Source: Gemmobacter lanyuensis (lineage in GTDB: Bacteria > Pseudomonadota > Alphaproteobacteria > Rhodobacterales > Rhodobacteraceae). From it: 64,000 bases of DNA. Both the position numbers and the translations under genes were made by a program. The stretch spans positions 1 through 64,000 of the forward strand of contig NZ_BMYQ01000014.1 in assembly GCF_014652355.1 (NCBI RefSeq), given 5' to 3'. The notes beneath the pieces were generated by a model that saw nothing but the letters and a program-made list of their open reading frames with translations, was not told the DNA's origin and searched no databases. Below are positions 17,113-24,460 of the stretch, piece after piece; the first letter of the stretch is position 1; each line of letters starts with the position of its first letter.

Positions 17113-18405
17113 TTGGCGCGCGCAGATTCGCAAAGCCCCGACATTGATTTCAGTTCCGATCCTCGGCTCGCCGGGGCCATGCGGCGCGGATCCGTCAAGA
17201 AAAACGTCGCGGCCATTCACGTCTCGGGCAAACTCACTCTGCTGCAGCGCAAGCTGTCGAATGTTTTGCTGTTGAACGCCTATGATACCTTGTTGACCCA
17301 GAACCGCCATCAGATTGATGCGCGGACCTTGGCGCTGATGATCGGGTACAATTCAAATGATATGGATACTCTGCGGGATGCGCTGCGTGGCCTTGCAGAG
17401 ACTGTGGCTGAATGGGACATGCTCGACGAACGGGGGCGGCAGGAATGGGGGGTGTCTTCGCTTTTGTCCTACGCAAAGCTGAAGGGCGGCATCTGCGAAT
17501 ACGCCTATTCACCGGCTCTGGCCGAAAAGCTCTATGATCCCAAAATCTATGCGCTGATCAATCTGAACATCCAGCGGCGGTTCACGTCGGGGCATGGGCT
17601 GGCGCTTTATGAAAACTGCTATCGCTTCGTTCGTACGGGATCGACAGGTTGGTGGCCGATCGAGACGTTCCGACGCCTGATGGGGGTCGAGGACAGCGCC
17701 TATTACGAGGTCTTCAAGCATCTGAATGCCAAGATCATCAAACCCGCCGTGGATGAGGTTAATCGGACCTCCAACGTGCGTCTGACGCCAGAGCTTCGGC
17801 GGATGGGGCGTGCGGTTTCAGAAATTCGGTTTCTGATCGAAGAAAACCCACAGCTTGCGATGTTCGACATCAAGGGGGATCATGCCGTCCGTGAGAGTGC
17901 GGTTTACGCCCAGCTGTTGGGGCAGGGTGTCTCGGACCGTCTGGCGCGGCAGTGGCTTGCAGAGCACGGCGAGGCTGTCGTCTCCGAGAAGCTTTCCTAT
18001 ATTTCGGGGAAAGGGAAGGTGCGCAATACCGCCGGCTATCTGCGCGACGCTTTGTCAAAGGGTTACGGGGCCCAGGAACCCAAACCGGAGGTTGCGCCTG
18101 TCCCCAAGGAGGTTGTGGCGGCTGTCGAGAAATGGCGCAGTGCCGAAGCGGAGGCCGAGGCTGAACTGGATCGGCGCATTGCTGATCGTGACGCGCGGCG
18201 ACGTCGGTTTGCGGCGGTAGAGCAGGCGGTTTCGCGGCGAAACCCGACCCAACGCGACGCGGATCGACGCCTGTTCCTATCAACCCTCGCGGATGATCTG
18301 GCACGGGAAGAGTTTCAACGCCATGGATGGGCCAGCGCATTGAATGCAAACGCGATATTTGCTTTCTGGGAAGACCGCGATCCGGGTATTTTTGACGGTC
18401 TGTGA
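17113..18405 (+). CDS. Plasmid replication initiator, Rep_3 family
   Basis: The protein has 430 residues. The two winged-helix domains expected for Rep_3 proteins lie at about 35-260 (KLTLLQRKLSNVLLLNAYDTLL, then GWWPIETFRRLMG and FKHLNAKIIKPAVDEVN). A variable charged C-terminal region contains a coiled-coil-like stretch (about 330-370, rich in Glu, Ala and Arg). It starts at TTG 17113 with an AGGAG site 7 nt upstream; no in-frame ATG precedes the conserved part. It should bind the iterons immediately upstream and open the origin. A parS-like palindrome is embedded at 18229-18243. Confidence 0.85.
   Translation: MARADSQSPDIDFSSDPRLAGAMRRGSVKKNVAAIHVSGKLTLLQRKLSNVLLLNAYDTLLTQNRHQIDARTLALMIGYNSNDMDTLRDALRGLAETVAEWDMLDERGRQEWGVSSLLSYAKLKGGICEYAYSPALAEKLYDPKIYALINLNIQRRFTSGHGLALYENCYRFVRTGSTGWWPIETFRRLMGVEDSAYYEVFKHLNAKIIKPAVDEVNRTSNVRLTPELRRMGRAVSEIRFLIEENPQLAMFDIKGDHAVRESAVYAQLLGQGVSDRLARQWLAEHGEAVVSEKLSYISGKGKVRNTAGYLRDALSKGYGAQEPKPEVAPVPKEVVAAVEKWRSAEAEAEAELDRRIADRDARRRRFAAVEQAVSRRNPTQRDADRRLFLSTLADDLAREEFQRHGWASALNANAIFAFWEDRDPGIFDGL
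18229..18243. promoter_or_regulatory. parS-like palindrome within rep
   Basis: The sequence GTTTCG-CGG-CGAAAC is the exact reverse complement of the site at 16617-16631, now inside the rep coding region. Confidence 0.65.
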
Positions 18406-18466
18406 CCGTGCAACGCCTGAAAAGGTCCGCCCCGACGGGACGAACCTGAGATTTCCGGGATGAAAA

Positions 18467-18493
18467 CCTTGCCCTGCGCAAGGCAGGGCAAGG
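18467..18493 (-). terminator. Rho-independent terminator between convergent genes
   Basis: A 10-bp perfect stem (CCTTGCCCTG at 18467-18476, complement at 18484-18493) with a 7-nt loop. On the minus strand it is followed by TTTTC, so it mainly ends the leftward demethylase transcript; it may also block read-through from rep. Confidence 0.75.
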
Positions 18494-18500
18494 AACAGGA

Positions 18501-20537
18501 TCAGAGGTCTTTCACCAGACGCAGCGCATCATAGATCGCCGCGTGGGTGTTGCGCGCAGCCACTGCATCACCGATGCGGAAGAGGCGGAAGCTGCCCTCG
18601 GGGTTGCGGTTCACCTCTTGCAGGGCGCCAGTTGCCAGCGCCTCATAATCCACTTCGCCCAGGTTTCTGGACTGCGGCTTCAGGTCGAAATACAGTTCAT
18701 CCAGCGGCCGTGTCCCGTGGTTGACGATCACCTGGTCAACCAGCCGTTCGCGGGTGAAATCACCATAGTCGCTGCCAAGGCGTGCGCGTAGCTGATTGCC
18801 GTCACGCACGACTGACAGCAGGCGCCAAGTCACCGTGAAGGTGGTGTCGCGCTTTTGCAGATTGCGCATATAGGGCACCAGGTTCATCGCCATAACCTCG
18901 GGCGAGAAGCTGCGGTCCGGCGTCACGATTTCGACCTTGGCCCCGGTCGCGGAAATCATGTCGGCCGCCTGCAGGGCCGCGTGATCGCCTGCGTCATCAA
19001 AGATCAGCACGTTCTGTGCAGGTTTCACGTCCCCGGCCAGAATGTCCCAGGTCGAATGTACCAGGTCATTGCCTTCCGAAAGCACTTCGGTGTGGGGCAG
19101 GCCGCCCGTCGCGATGATGACTTCATCAGGACGGGTCGCCAGCACGGTTTCCGCATCGGCGAAGGTGTTGAAGTGGAACTTGACGCCACGGTTTTCACAT
19201 TGCGCCATGCGCCAGGCGATGATCGAGATCATTTCGCGCCGACGCTCGTCCTGGGCGGTCAGGCGGATCTGGCCGCCCGGCTGATCGGCGGCTTCGAAGA
19301 CCGTCACCTCATGGCCACGCTCGGCGGCTACTCGCGCGGCCTCGACCCCGGCAGGACCGGCGCCGACGATGGTGATGCGTTTCTTCTGCTCGGCCGCGGG
19401 AATGATATGCGGCATGGTTTCTTCGCGGCCGGTGGCCGCATTGTGCAGGCAGAAGGCAAGCCCGCCCTGATAGATCCGGTCGAGGCAGTAGTTCGCGCCG
19501 ACACATGGGCGGATGTCATCTTCGCGGCGCTCGATGATCTTGCGGACCAGATGGGGGTCAGCCATATGGGCGCGCGTCATGCCGACCATGTCGAGCTTGC
19601 CGCTGGCGATGGCGTGACGGGCGGTCGCCACATCGGGGATTTTCGCGGCGTGGAAGGTCGGGAAGCCGGTCGCGGCCCGCACTTCGCCCGCAAAATCCAG
19701 ATGAGGGGCGTTTTTCATACCCTGGATCGGGATCAGGTCGGTCAGGCCGGGGTCGGTGTCGATATGGCCCTTCACGACGTTCAGGAAATCAACCAGTCCG
19801 CTGTCCTTGAGCTTGCGGCTGACATCAAGACCTTCTGCCTTGGTCATGCCGCCTGCCAGATCCTGGTCGCCGGTATAGCGCAGGCCGACGATGAAATCAT
19901 CGCCCACGCGCTTGCGAATGGCGCCCAGCACATCGAAGGTAAAGCGCAGCCGGTTGTCGAGGCTGCCGCCATAAGGCGCTTCCAGGTCGTTGGTCAGCGG
20001 CGACCAAAATTGTTCGAGGAGGTGGCCATAGGCCTCAAGCTCGATCCCGTCGACGCCTGCCGCCTTCATGCGTTCCGCGGCATCGGCGAAGTCGCTGATG
20101 ATGCGGGACATGTCCCAGTCTTCCATCCGCTTGGGGAAGGCGCGGTGCGAGGCTTCACGCTCATGGCTGGGGGCCACGACGGGCAGCCAGTCGCCCTTGT
20201 CCCAGCGGGTCCGGCGACCGAGGTGGGTGAGCTGGATCATCACGGCAGCGCCGTGGTCATGGCATTCATCGGTCAGTTGCTTCATCCAGCCTACGACTTC
20301 ATCTTTCCAGGCAAGGATGTTGTTGAACACCGGCGGGCTGTCGCGTGCGACAGAAGCGGACCCGGCGGTCATGGTCAGTGCCACGCCGGCCTTCGCACGT
20401 TCCACATGATAGGCCCGATACCGGCCTTTTGGCATCCCGTCTTCGGGATAGGCCGGCTCGTGGCTGGTGATCATGATTCTGTTCCGAAGCGTCAGGTGCT
20501 TCAGTTTATAGGGTTGCAAAAGCGGGTCATTGGACAT
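18501..20537 (-). CDS. N-methylproline demethylase-like FMN/FAD/4Fe-4S oxidoreductase
   Basis: The protein has 678 residues and is built like trimethylamine dehydrogenase and 2,4-dienoyl-CoA reductase. An N-terminal old-yellow-enzyme TIM barrel binds FMN (about 1-340). A cysteine cluster around 335-360 (RPCVGANYCLDRIYQGGLAFCLHN) should hold a 4Fe-4S centre. C-terminal FAD/NAD-type domains start at TIVGAGPAGVEAARVA. It closely resembles rhodobacterial proteins annotated as N-methylproline demethylases of proline-betaine breakdown. The ATG at 20537 is where the family homology begins; an upstream extension is unlikely. A divergent pyrroline-5-carboxylate reductase-like gene supports a proline-linked role. 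Confidence 0.75.
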   Translation of the reverse strand: MSNDPLLQPYKLKHLTLRNRIMITSHEPAYPEDGMPKGRYRAYHVERAKAGVALTMTAGSASVARDSPPVFNNILAWKDEVVGWMKQLTDECHDHGAAVMIQLTHLGRRTRWDKGDWLPVVAPSHEREASHRAFPKRMEDWDMSRIISDFADAAERMKAAGVDGIELEAYGHLLEQFWSPLTNDLEAPYGGSLDNRLRFTFDVLGAIRKRVGDDFIVGLRYTGDQDLAGGMTKAEGLDVSRKLKDSGLVDFLNVVKGHIDTDPGLTDLIPIQGMKNAPHLDFAGEVRAATGFPTFHAAKIPDVATARHAIASGKLDMVGMTRAHMADPHLVRKIIERREDDIRPCVGANYCLDRIYQGGLAFCLHNAATGREETMPHIIPAAEQKKRITIVGAGPAGVEAARVAAERGHEVTVFEAADQPGGQIRLTAQDERRREMISIIAWRMAQCENRGVKFHFNTFADAETVLATRPDEVIIATGGLPHTEVLSEGNDLVHSTWDILAGDVKPAQNVLIFDDAGDHAALQAADMISATGAKVEIVTPDRSFSPEVMAMNLVPYMRNLQKRDTTFTVTWRLLSVVRDGNQLRARLGSDYGDFTRERLVDQVIVNHGTRPLDELYFDLKPQSRNLGEVDYEALATGALQEVNRNPEGSFRLFRIGDAVAARNTHAAIYDALRLVKDL

Positions 20538-20581
20538 GGAAGAGCCTGCCGGTTGGTTGGACGTTCCGCGCCAGTCTGGGC

Positions 20582-20656
20582 AAATGTTCACACATGTCAA
20601 GTAAATGTTCCGCCTTGAAACAGCTCCGTCAAGTATTGTAGACATTACTGAACATT
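20582..20656. promoter_or_regulatory. Divergent promoter with spaced AATGTTC repeats
   Basis: AAATGTTC occurs at 20582-20589 and again exactly 21 bp later at 20603-20610. The inverse form GAACATT appears at 20650-20656. These lie in the 167-bp gap between the demethylase and the reductase-like gene. Spacing of two helical turns suggests cooperative binding of an unidentified regulator. Confidence 0.5.
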
Positions 20657-20704
20657 CTAGGCCTATGCTCGCCTTTGCAGAGGGCCCTCGTGAAAGGACG
20701 TCGG

Positions 20705-21499
20705 ATGAAACTGGGACTGATCGGTGCCACCGGCTGGCTGGGTTCGGCTTTGGGCAAGGGCCTGCTTGAAAAAGGGATTGTCGCCCCAGGTGACTTCACC
20801 CTGCTGAACCGTGGTGGTCCGCCGTCCGACTACCACGGTTACAGCGATGTCTTTTGGGCAAAAGACGTGCCCGAATTGGTGCAACGATCCGAAATCATCG
20901 TGCTGTCGGTTCGTCCGCAAGATTGGCGTGGCCTGCAGCTCGCGGCGCCCGGCAAGCTGGTCCTGTCATTCATGGCCGGTGTGCCCTGTGCAGAGCTACA
21001 GCGCTGCGGCGGGCGAATCGTGCGGGCCATGCCCAATGCCGCAGCCGAGATGGGCGCGTCATACTCTCCGTGGTTTGCAGCGGAAGGGGTGACAGTGGAC
21101 GACCGCGATGTCGTGTCTCGTGTGCTGTCAGGCTTTGGAACATCAGACCCGCTGGACCGCGAGGACCATATTGACCTGATGACCGCGGTTCCCGGATCAG
21201 GCGCCGCCTATCCATCGCTTCTGGCGCAGGCAATACTGACTTACCTGCGCGACCATGGATTGCCCGAACAGATTGCCCGCAAATCCGTTGAAGCGGCAGT
21301 TTGTGATGGCGCCCGCATGTTGGAAGGCCGGGTTGAATCTGCCGCGACCTATCTTGAGGCCTATCTCGATTACAATGGTACGACGGCTGCAGGGTTACGC
21401 GCAGCCAGTGCCGCCGGGTTCGAGGCCGCGGTTTCCGCCGCCCTTGATGCTGCCATCCGCGCTTCGCGCGATCTTCTGGGGCCAGAAGAAAATTACTAA
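20705..21499 (+). CDS. Pyrroline-5-carboxylate reductase-like protein
   Basis: The protein has 264 residues. An N-terminal NAD(P)-binding fold reads MKLGLIGATGWLG, with GxTGxLG in place of the usual GxGxMG. The family's RAMPNAAAEMGAS segment is near 105, and the dimerisation-domain signature TAVPGSGAAYPSLLAQAI is near 165. ProC enzymes convert pyrroline-5-carboxylate to proline. Here the neighbour makes proline from N-methylproline, so a related imine reductase or catabolic use is possible. AAGGA precedes the ATG at 20705. Confidence 0.75.
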   Translation: MKLGLIGATGWLGSALGKGLLEKGIVAPGDFTLLNRGGPPSDYHGYSDVFWAKDVPELVQRSEIIVLSVRPQDWRGLQLAAPGKLVLSFMAGVPCAELQRCGGRIVRAMPNAAAEMGASYSPWFAAEGVTVDDRDVVSRVLSGFGTSDPLDREDHIDLMTAVPGSGAAYPSLLAQAILTYLRDHGLPEQIARKSVEAAVCDGARMLEGRVESAATYLEAYLDYNGTTAAGLRAASAAGFEAAVSAALDAAIRASRDLLGPEENY

Positions 21500-21533
21500 G
21501 TATCTGAAGTAAAAGGATTTCCGTCCGGAAAAT

Positions 21534-21553
21534 AAGGGGGCGTAAGCCCCCTT
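21534..21553. terminator. Bidirectional terminator
   Basis: AAGGGGGC and its complement (21534-21541, 21546-21553) flank a GTAA loop. T-rich runs follow on both strands (GTCGTTTT on +, TTATTTTCC on -). It sits between convergent genes. Confidence 0.8.
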
Positions 21554-21559
21554 GTCGTT

Positions 21560-22597
21560 TTACAGATCGCCGTCACCTTCGGCCGCCTTGCGTAGCGCAG
21601 CAATCGCGGCTTCCGGGTTTTTCGAAATCCATTCCGTCAATGCCGGATCACCTTTTGACGGGATGGTGATGGCCACGCCTGCGGCACCTGCTTTGACCGT
21701 CGCATGGTGCTTCCCTGACAAGGCCACCGTCACGGGCCCGGCAGACAGGCGTTTTGTCACCTTTGGCATCGCTTGTTCTATAAGGCGCTGGAACAGAAGA
21801 AAGCGGTCATCGCTGCTCGTATGGGCTGCAGCGTGAATTGCCCCTGCAATCACCTCGGGGTTTCCGGCCGGAAACGTCACCTTATCAAGCAGTTGCGCGA
21901 TCGCATACCAGCGGTCCCGCCCAATTGTCGGTGCAGGGCCGATCTTCATCAGGAATGAGCGAAGCGCTGCATCCGTTCCCGTCCACTGACGCAGACTGCG
22001 CGTCACCGTATCCATCCGGCTTAACCCTGAAATATCGACGTTCAGGGTGGACCGAATAAAATCAGAATCTTTGCCGTGCTGCGCCAACGTCAGTGCAAAG
22101 ACGGCCTTCTCGATCCAGCTCAGATCACGACGATAGGTGTTTTCCTGGCCTTGCGCGCGCAAGGCCTCGACAGGATCGAGATGCCGGATGAGCGCCTGCA
22201 CCGGTCGACCCAGCTGACGCATCGCCTCCAGCCTGCGGCGACCATAAACAATTTGGTAGCGGCCATCGGGCTTGGCTGTAACCAGAATGGGCACCCTTTG
22301 GCCGAATTGAGCCAGCGAAGCGGTAAGTCCGGCCAGTTCAGGATCGTCATGGGAAAAGCGGTCTGAAAATTCCGATTGATCGATCAAATCTGGCGCAAGC
22401 TCCACCACGCCCATGGCGCGCGCATCGGCCAAGGCCGTTTCGACCTCTTCCAGACGACGTCGGGTTGCCTGGGTATCGGCGGCGGCCTTTTGCAGCGATC
22501 CAGCCATGCCGGAAAGGGCCGGTGCCTTGGCGGGGGCTGCAGCCGGTGCGACGGGCGGAGGATCCGACGGAATTTCGAAAGAGATCTTGCGGCTCAT
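21560..22597 (-). CDS. repB: RepABC-type partition protein RepB (ParB family)
   Basis: The protein has 345 residues. A ParB N-terminal domain spans about 60-165 (FGQRVPILVTAKPDGRYQIVYGRRRLEAMRQLGRPVQAL). It is followed by the RepB-specific central HTH region (LSWIEKAVFALTLAQHGKDSDFI, broken here) and a C-terminal domain. The style is clearly that of RepB from repABC plasmids and unlike the ParB at 14.1 kb. The gene lies directly after repA. In a canonical operon repC would follow, but the next gene is convergent and unrelated. Confidence 0.85.
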   Translation of the reverse strand: MSRKISFEIPSDPPPVAPAAAPAKAPALSGMAGSLQKAAADTQATRRRLEEVETALADARAMGVVELAPDLIDQSEFSDRFSHDDPELAGLTASLAQFGQRVPILVTAKPDGRYQIVYGRRRLEAMRQLGRPVQALIRHLDPVEALRAQGQENTYRRDLSWIEKAVFALTLAQHGKDSDFIRSTLNVDISGLSRMDTVTRSLRQWTGTDAALRSFLMKIGPAPTIGRDRWYAIAQLLDKVTFPAGNPEVIAGAIHAAAHTSSDDRFLLFQRLIEQAMPKVTKRLSAGPVTVALSGKHHATVKAGAAGVAITIPSKGDPALTEWISKNPEAAIAALRKAAEGDGDL

Positions 22598-22598
22598 C

Positions 22599-23837
22599 TC
22601 AGCTCTCCTTCCGGCCCCAGGCAGCCTGGATCAGTGTTTCGACTTCCTTGACCACGCCCCCGATGCTTTCCAGGGCGCGGTCATAGGTCTGGCGGGTAAA
22701 ATCGGATCGGTTCACTTCAAAAAGCGTCTGCTGGGTCAGACCGGCATCTGATACCGCCGAGGATTTCAGAAAGGTCTGCGTCAGCACGTCGTCCTTGAAC
22801 ATGGTTCGCAGAAACGCGGCCATCTGCGCCGAAGGGGCATCATTGGGTTCAAACCGCGTGAGAAGGAACTTCATGAAGTGCCAATCCGGTGTTGCGCCCA
22901 CATCGGCAATCGTGGTCATCAGGCTTGAGGCGAGTTGCAGGAACTGCGCCATTGACGCCACGTCGAGCATGCTGGGAACAACCGTGACCAGAACGCCGGT
23001 AGAAGCTACCAGCGCCGTCAACGTGATGAATCCCAGTTGCGGCGGGCAGTCGATGACAACAACATCATAATCCGCTTCGACATCTGCAAGGCACAGTGCA
23101 AGTCGCTGATAAAACGGCGGGTGCAGGTTGTGATGCAGCGCATGGGCAGTTTCTGTTTCATATTCCGACAGCAGCAATCCGGCGGGCGCCAAATCAAGGT
23201 TGTGGAAATAGGTCTTCTTCACGACATCCCGGAATAGTAGCGGAGAGTCATAGCGCAAGGCGTCATAGACGGTTCCGGACTCGGAAAACTCAATTTCAGG
23301 GCGGAAACCGAACATGGTCGTCAGCGATGCTTGCGGGTCCATATCCACTGCGAGGACGCGATATCCATCAAGAGCGAGCTTTTGCGCCAGATGTACCGCT
23401 GTCGTGGTCTTGCCGGCCCCGCCTTTGAAGTTCGCAACACTGATAACCTGCAGGGCGTCTCCCGGCGTTCGCCCCGGCCGGAACTGACGGGGATTGCGGG
23501 CACCAATCGCAAGTGCCTTTCGCGTTTCCCATATGTCAGTGGCCGTATAGTGGCGACGGCCGCGATTGTCGGATTCCAACTGGGGCAGGCGGCCCTCAAG
23601 ATGCAGCTTGCGCAAATAAGGCTGCGATATCCCAAGCAATTCCGTCACCTCGGCCGAGCTGAAGCTGCGCAGCGATTTGCTGGCTTCGGACAGGAACGAT
23701 CGCTTCATGTTGTGGTCAAGCGCGGTGCTGAGCCTGCTTGCCAACTGCTGGATTTTCTCGTCGATGCGCACGCTCGCCTCACTCTGCTTGTCGGGGGTTC
23801 TTGTCTTGGAAACGCATGGCCGCATGAATATCGCCAT
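22599..23837 (-). CDS. repA: RepABC-type partition ATPase RepA (ParA family)
   Basis: The protein has 412 residues. An N-terminal DNA-binding part reads LRSFSSAEVTELLGISQPYLRKLHLEGRLPQ (about 56-86, MerR-like HTH). The deviant Walker A is KGGAGKTTT at 138-146, A' is AVDMDPQASLTTMFG, and Walker B is VVIDCPPQLGF. Length and plan match RepA of repABC modules. Starts at 23837 or at Met5 are both possible. It is divergent from the nos cluster and shares the 146-bp gap with its promoter. Confidence 0.88.
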   Translation of the reverse strand: MAIFMRPCVSKTRTPDKQSEASVRIDEKIQQLASRLSTALDHNMKRSFLSEASKSLRSFSSAEVTELLGISQPYLRKLHLEGRLPQLESDNRGRRHYTATDIWETRKALAIGARNPRQFRPGRTPGDALQVISVANFKGGAGKTTTAVHLAQKLALDGYRVLAVDMDPQASLTTMFGFRPEIEFSESGTVYDALRYDSPLLFRDVVKKTYFHNLDLAPAGLLLSEYETETAHALHHNLHPPFYQRLALCLADVEADYDVVVIDCPPQLGFITLTALVASTGVLVTVVPSMLDVASMAQFLQLASSLMTTIADVGATPDWHFMKFLLTRFEPNDAPSAQMAAFLRTMFKDDVLTQTFLKSSAVSDAGLTQQTLFEVNRSDFTRQTYDRALESIGGVVKEVETLIQAAWGRKES

Positions 23838-23935
23838 TTTGCGTTACTATCTGTGATTAGGTCGGCAATCGCAAATTTGGCAAGGTCTTTCTGTTTGTCG
23901 CGCCGACCCGGGCCGTTTCAGATTCTTTCCAATAA

Positions 23936-23949
23936 TTGATCTTTATCAA
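23936..23949 (+). promoter_or_regulatory. Perfect FNR/NNR-type box
   Basis: The sequence TTGAT-CTTT-ATCAA is a full match to the Crp/FNR consensus TTGAT-N4-ATCAA. It precedes the nos cluster, as expected for anaerobic or nitric-oxide activation by FnrP or NNR-type regulators. Its centre is 41.5 bp before the proposed nosC start codon. Confidence 0.85.
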
Positions 23950-23983
23950 GGATTCGGGTGCGCCGCTCGCTTAGGTGGAGGGC

Positions 23984-24460
23984 ATGGATTGCCGCCTTGC
24001 CCCCATTCTGATTTTGCTGCTCTCGATCGCACTGGCGGTTTCGGGGGCCTTCCAAGCGCAGGCGGCCCTTCGTTCGGCGACGTTGACCGACATGGTGATT
24101 TGCGCTGAAGGCGGTCCTACCCATATCCTGTTGGATATGAACGGAAATCCTGCTGAACCGGGGCAGGACTGCTGTTCATGCATGGGCTGTCATCCGGTTG
24201 CTGCACAACATGTACCGCCGACCGTTTCTCTATCTTTGGCCGATGCGGACGTGGTCCAATTCGACCTCCGGCCAGAAATCTGGCGCGTGATCCCGTCTCG
24301 GAACCAGCGTCCTCAGCCCCGCGGCCCGCCCTGCCGCAGCAATCTGCATCAGGATATTCCCCTAGCTTACGGCGGAAAATCCCCGACTCTTGAGTTTCGT
24401 CAAGAATCTTTTGCGCTGCAGATGCCATTCCATGGGCAGAACCCTGAGGTTTTCCCATGA
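23984..24460 (+). CDS. nosC: NosC-like exported Cys-rich protein
   Basis: The protein has 158 residues. A signal peptide (MDCRLAPILILLLSIALAV, cleavage near FQAQA) precedes a short conserved-looking core with the motif CCSCMGC around residue 63. The C-terminal half is basic and Pro-rich with no clear fold. Position and Cys motif agree with the poorly understood nosC that opens the Paracoccus nos cluster. The ATG at 23984 has GGAGG just upstream. The stop overlaps the nosR start (ATGA). A metal or redox role is possible but unproven. Confidence 0.6.
   Translation: MDCRLAPILILLLSIALAVSGAFQAQAALRSATLTDMVICAEGGPTHILLDMNGNPAEPGQDCCSCMGCHPVAAQHVPPTVSLSLADADVVQFDLRPEIWRVIPSRNQRPQPRGPPCRSNLHQDIPLAYGGKSPTLEFRQESFALQMPFHGQNPEVFP

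Noticed and set aside
21500-24000. RepABC-type centromere (GTTN4GCN4AAC) near repAB
   Set aside because: Reading the region by eye I found no full match; an automated search of the whole replicon is needed.
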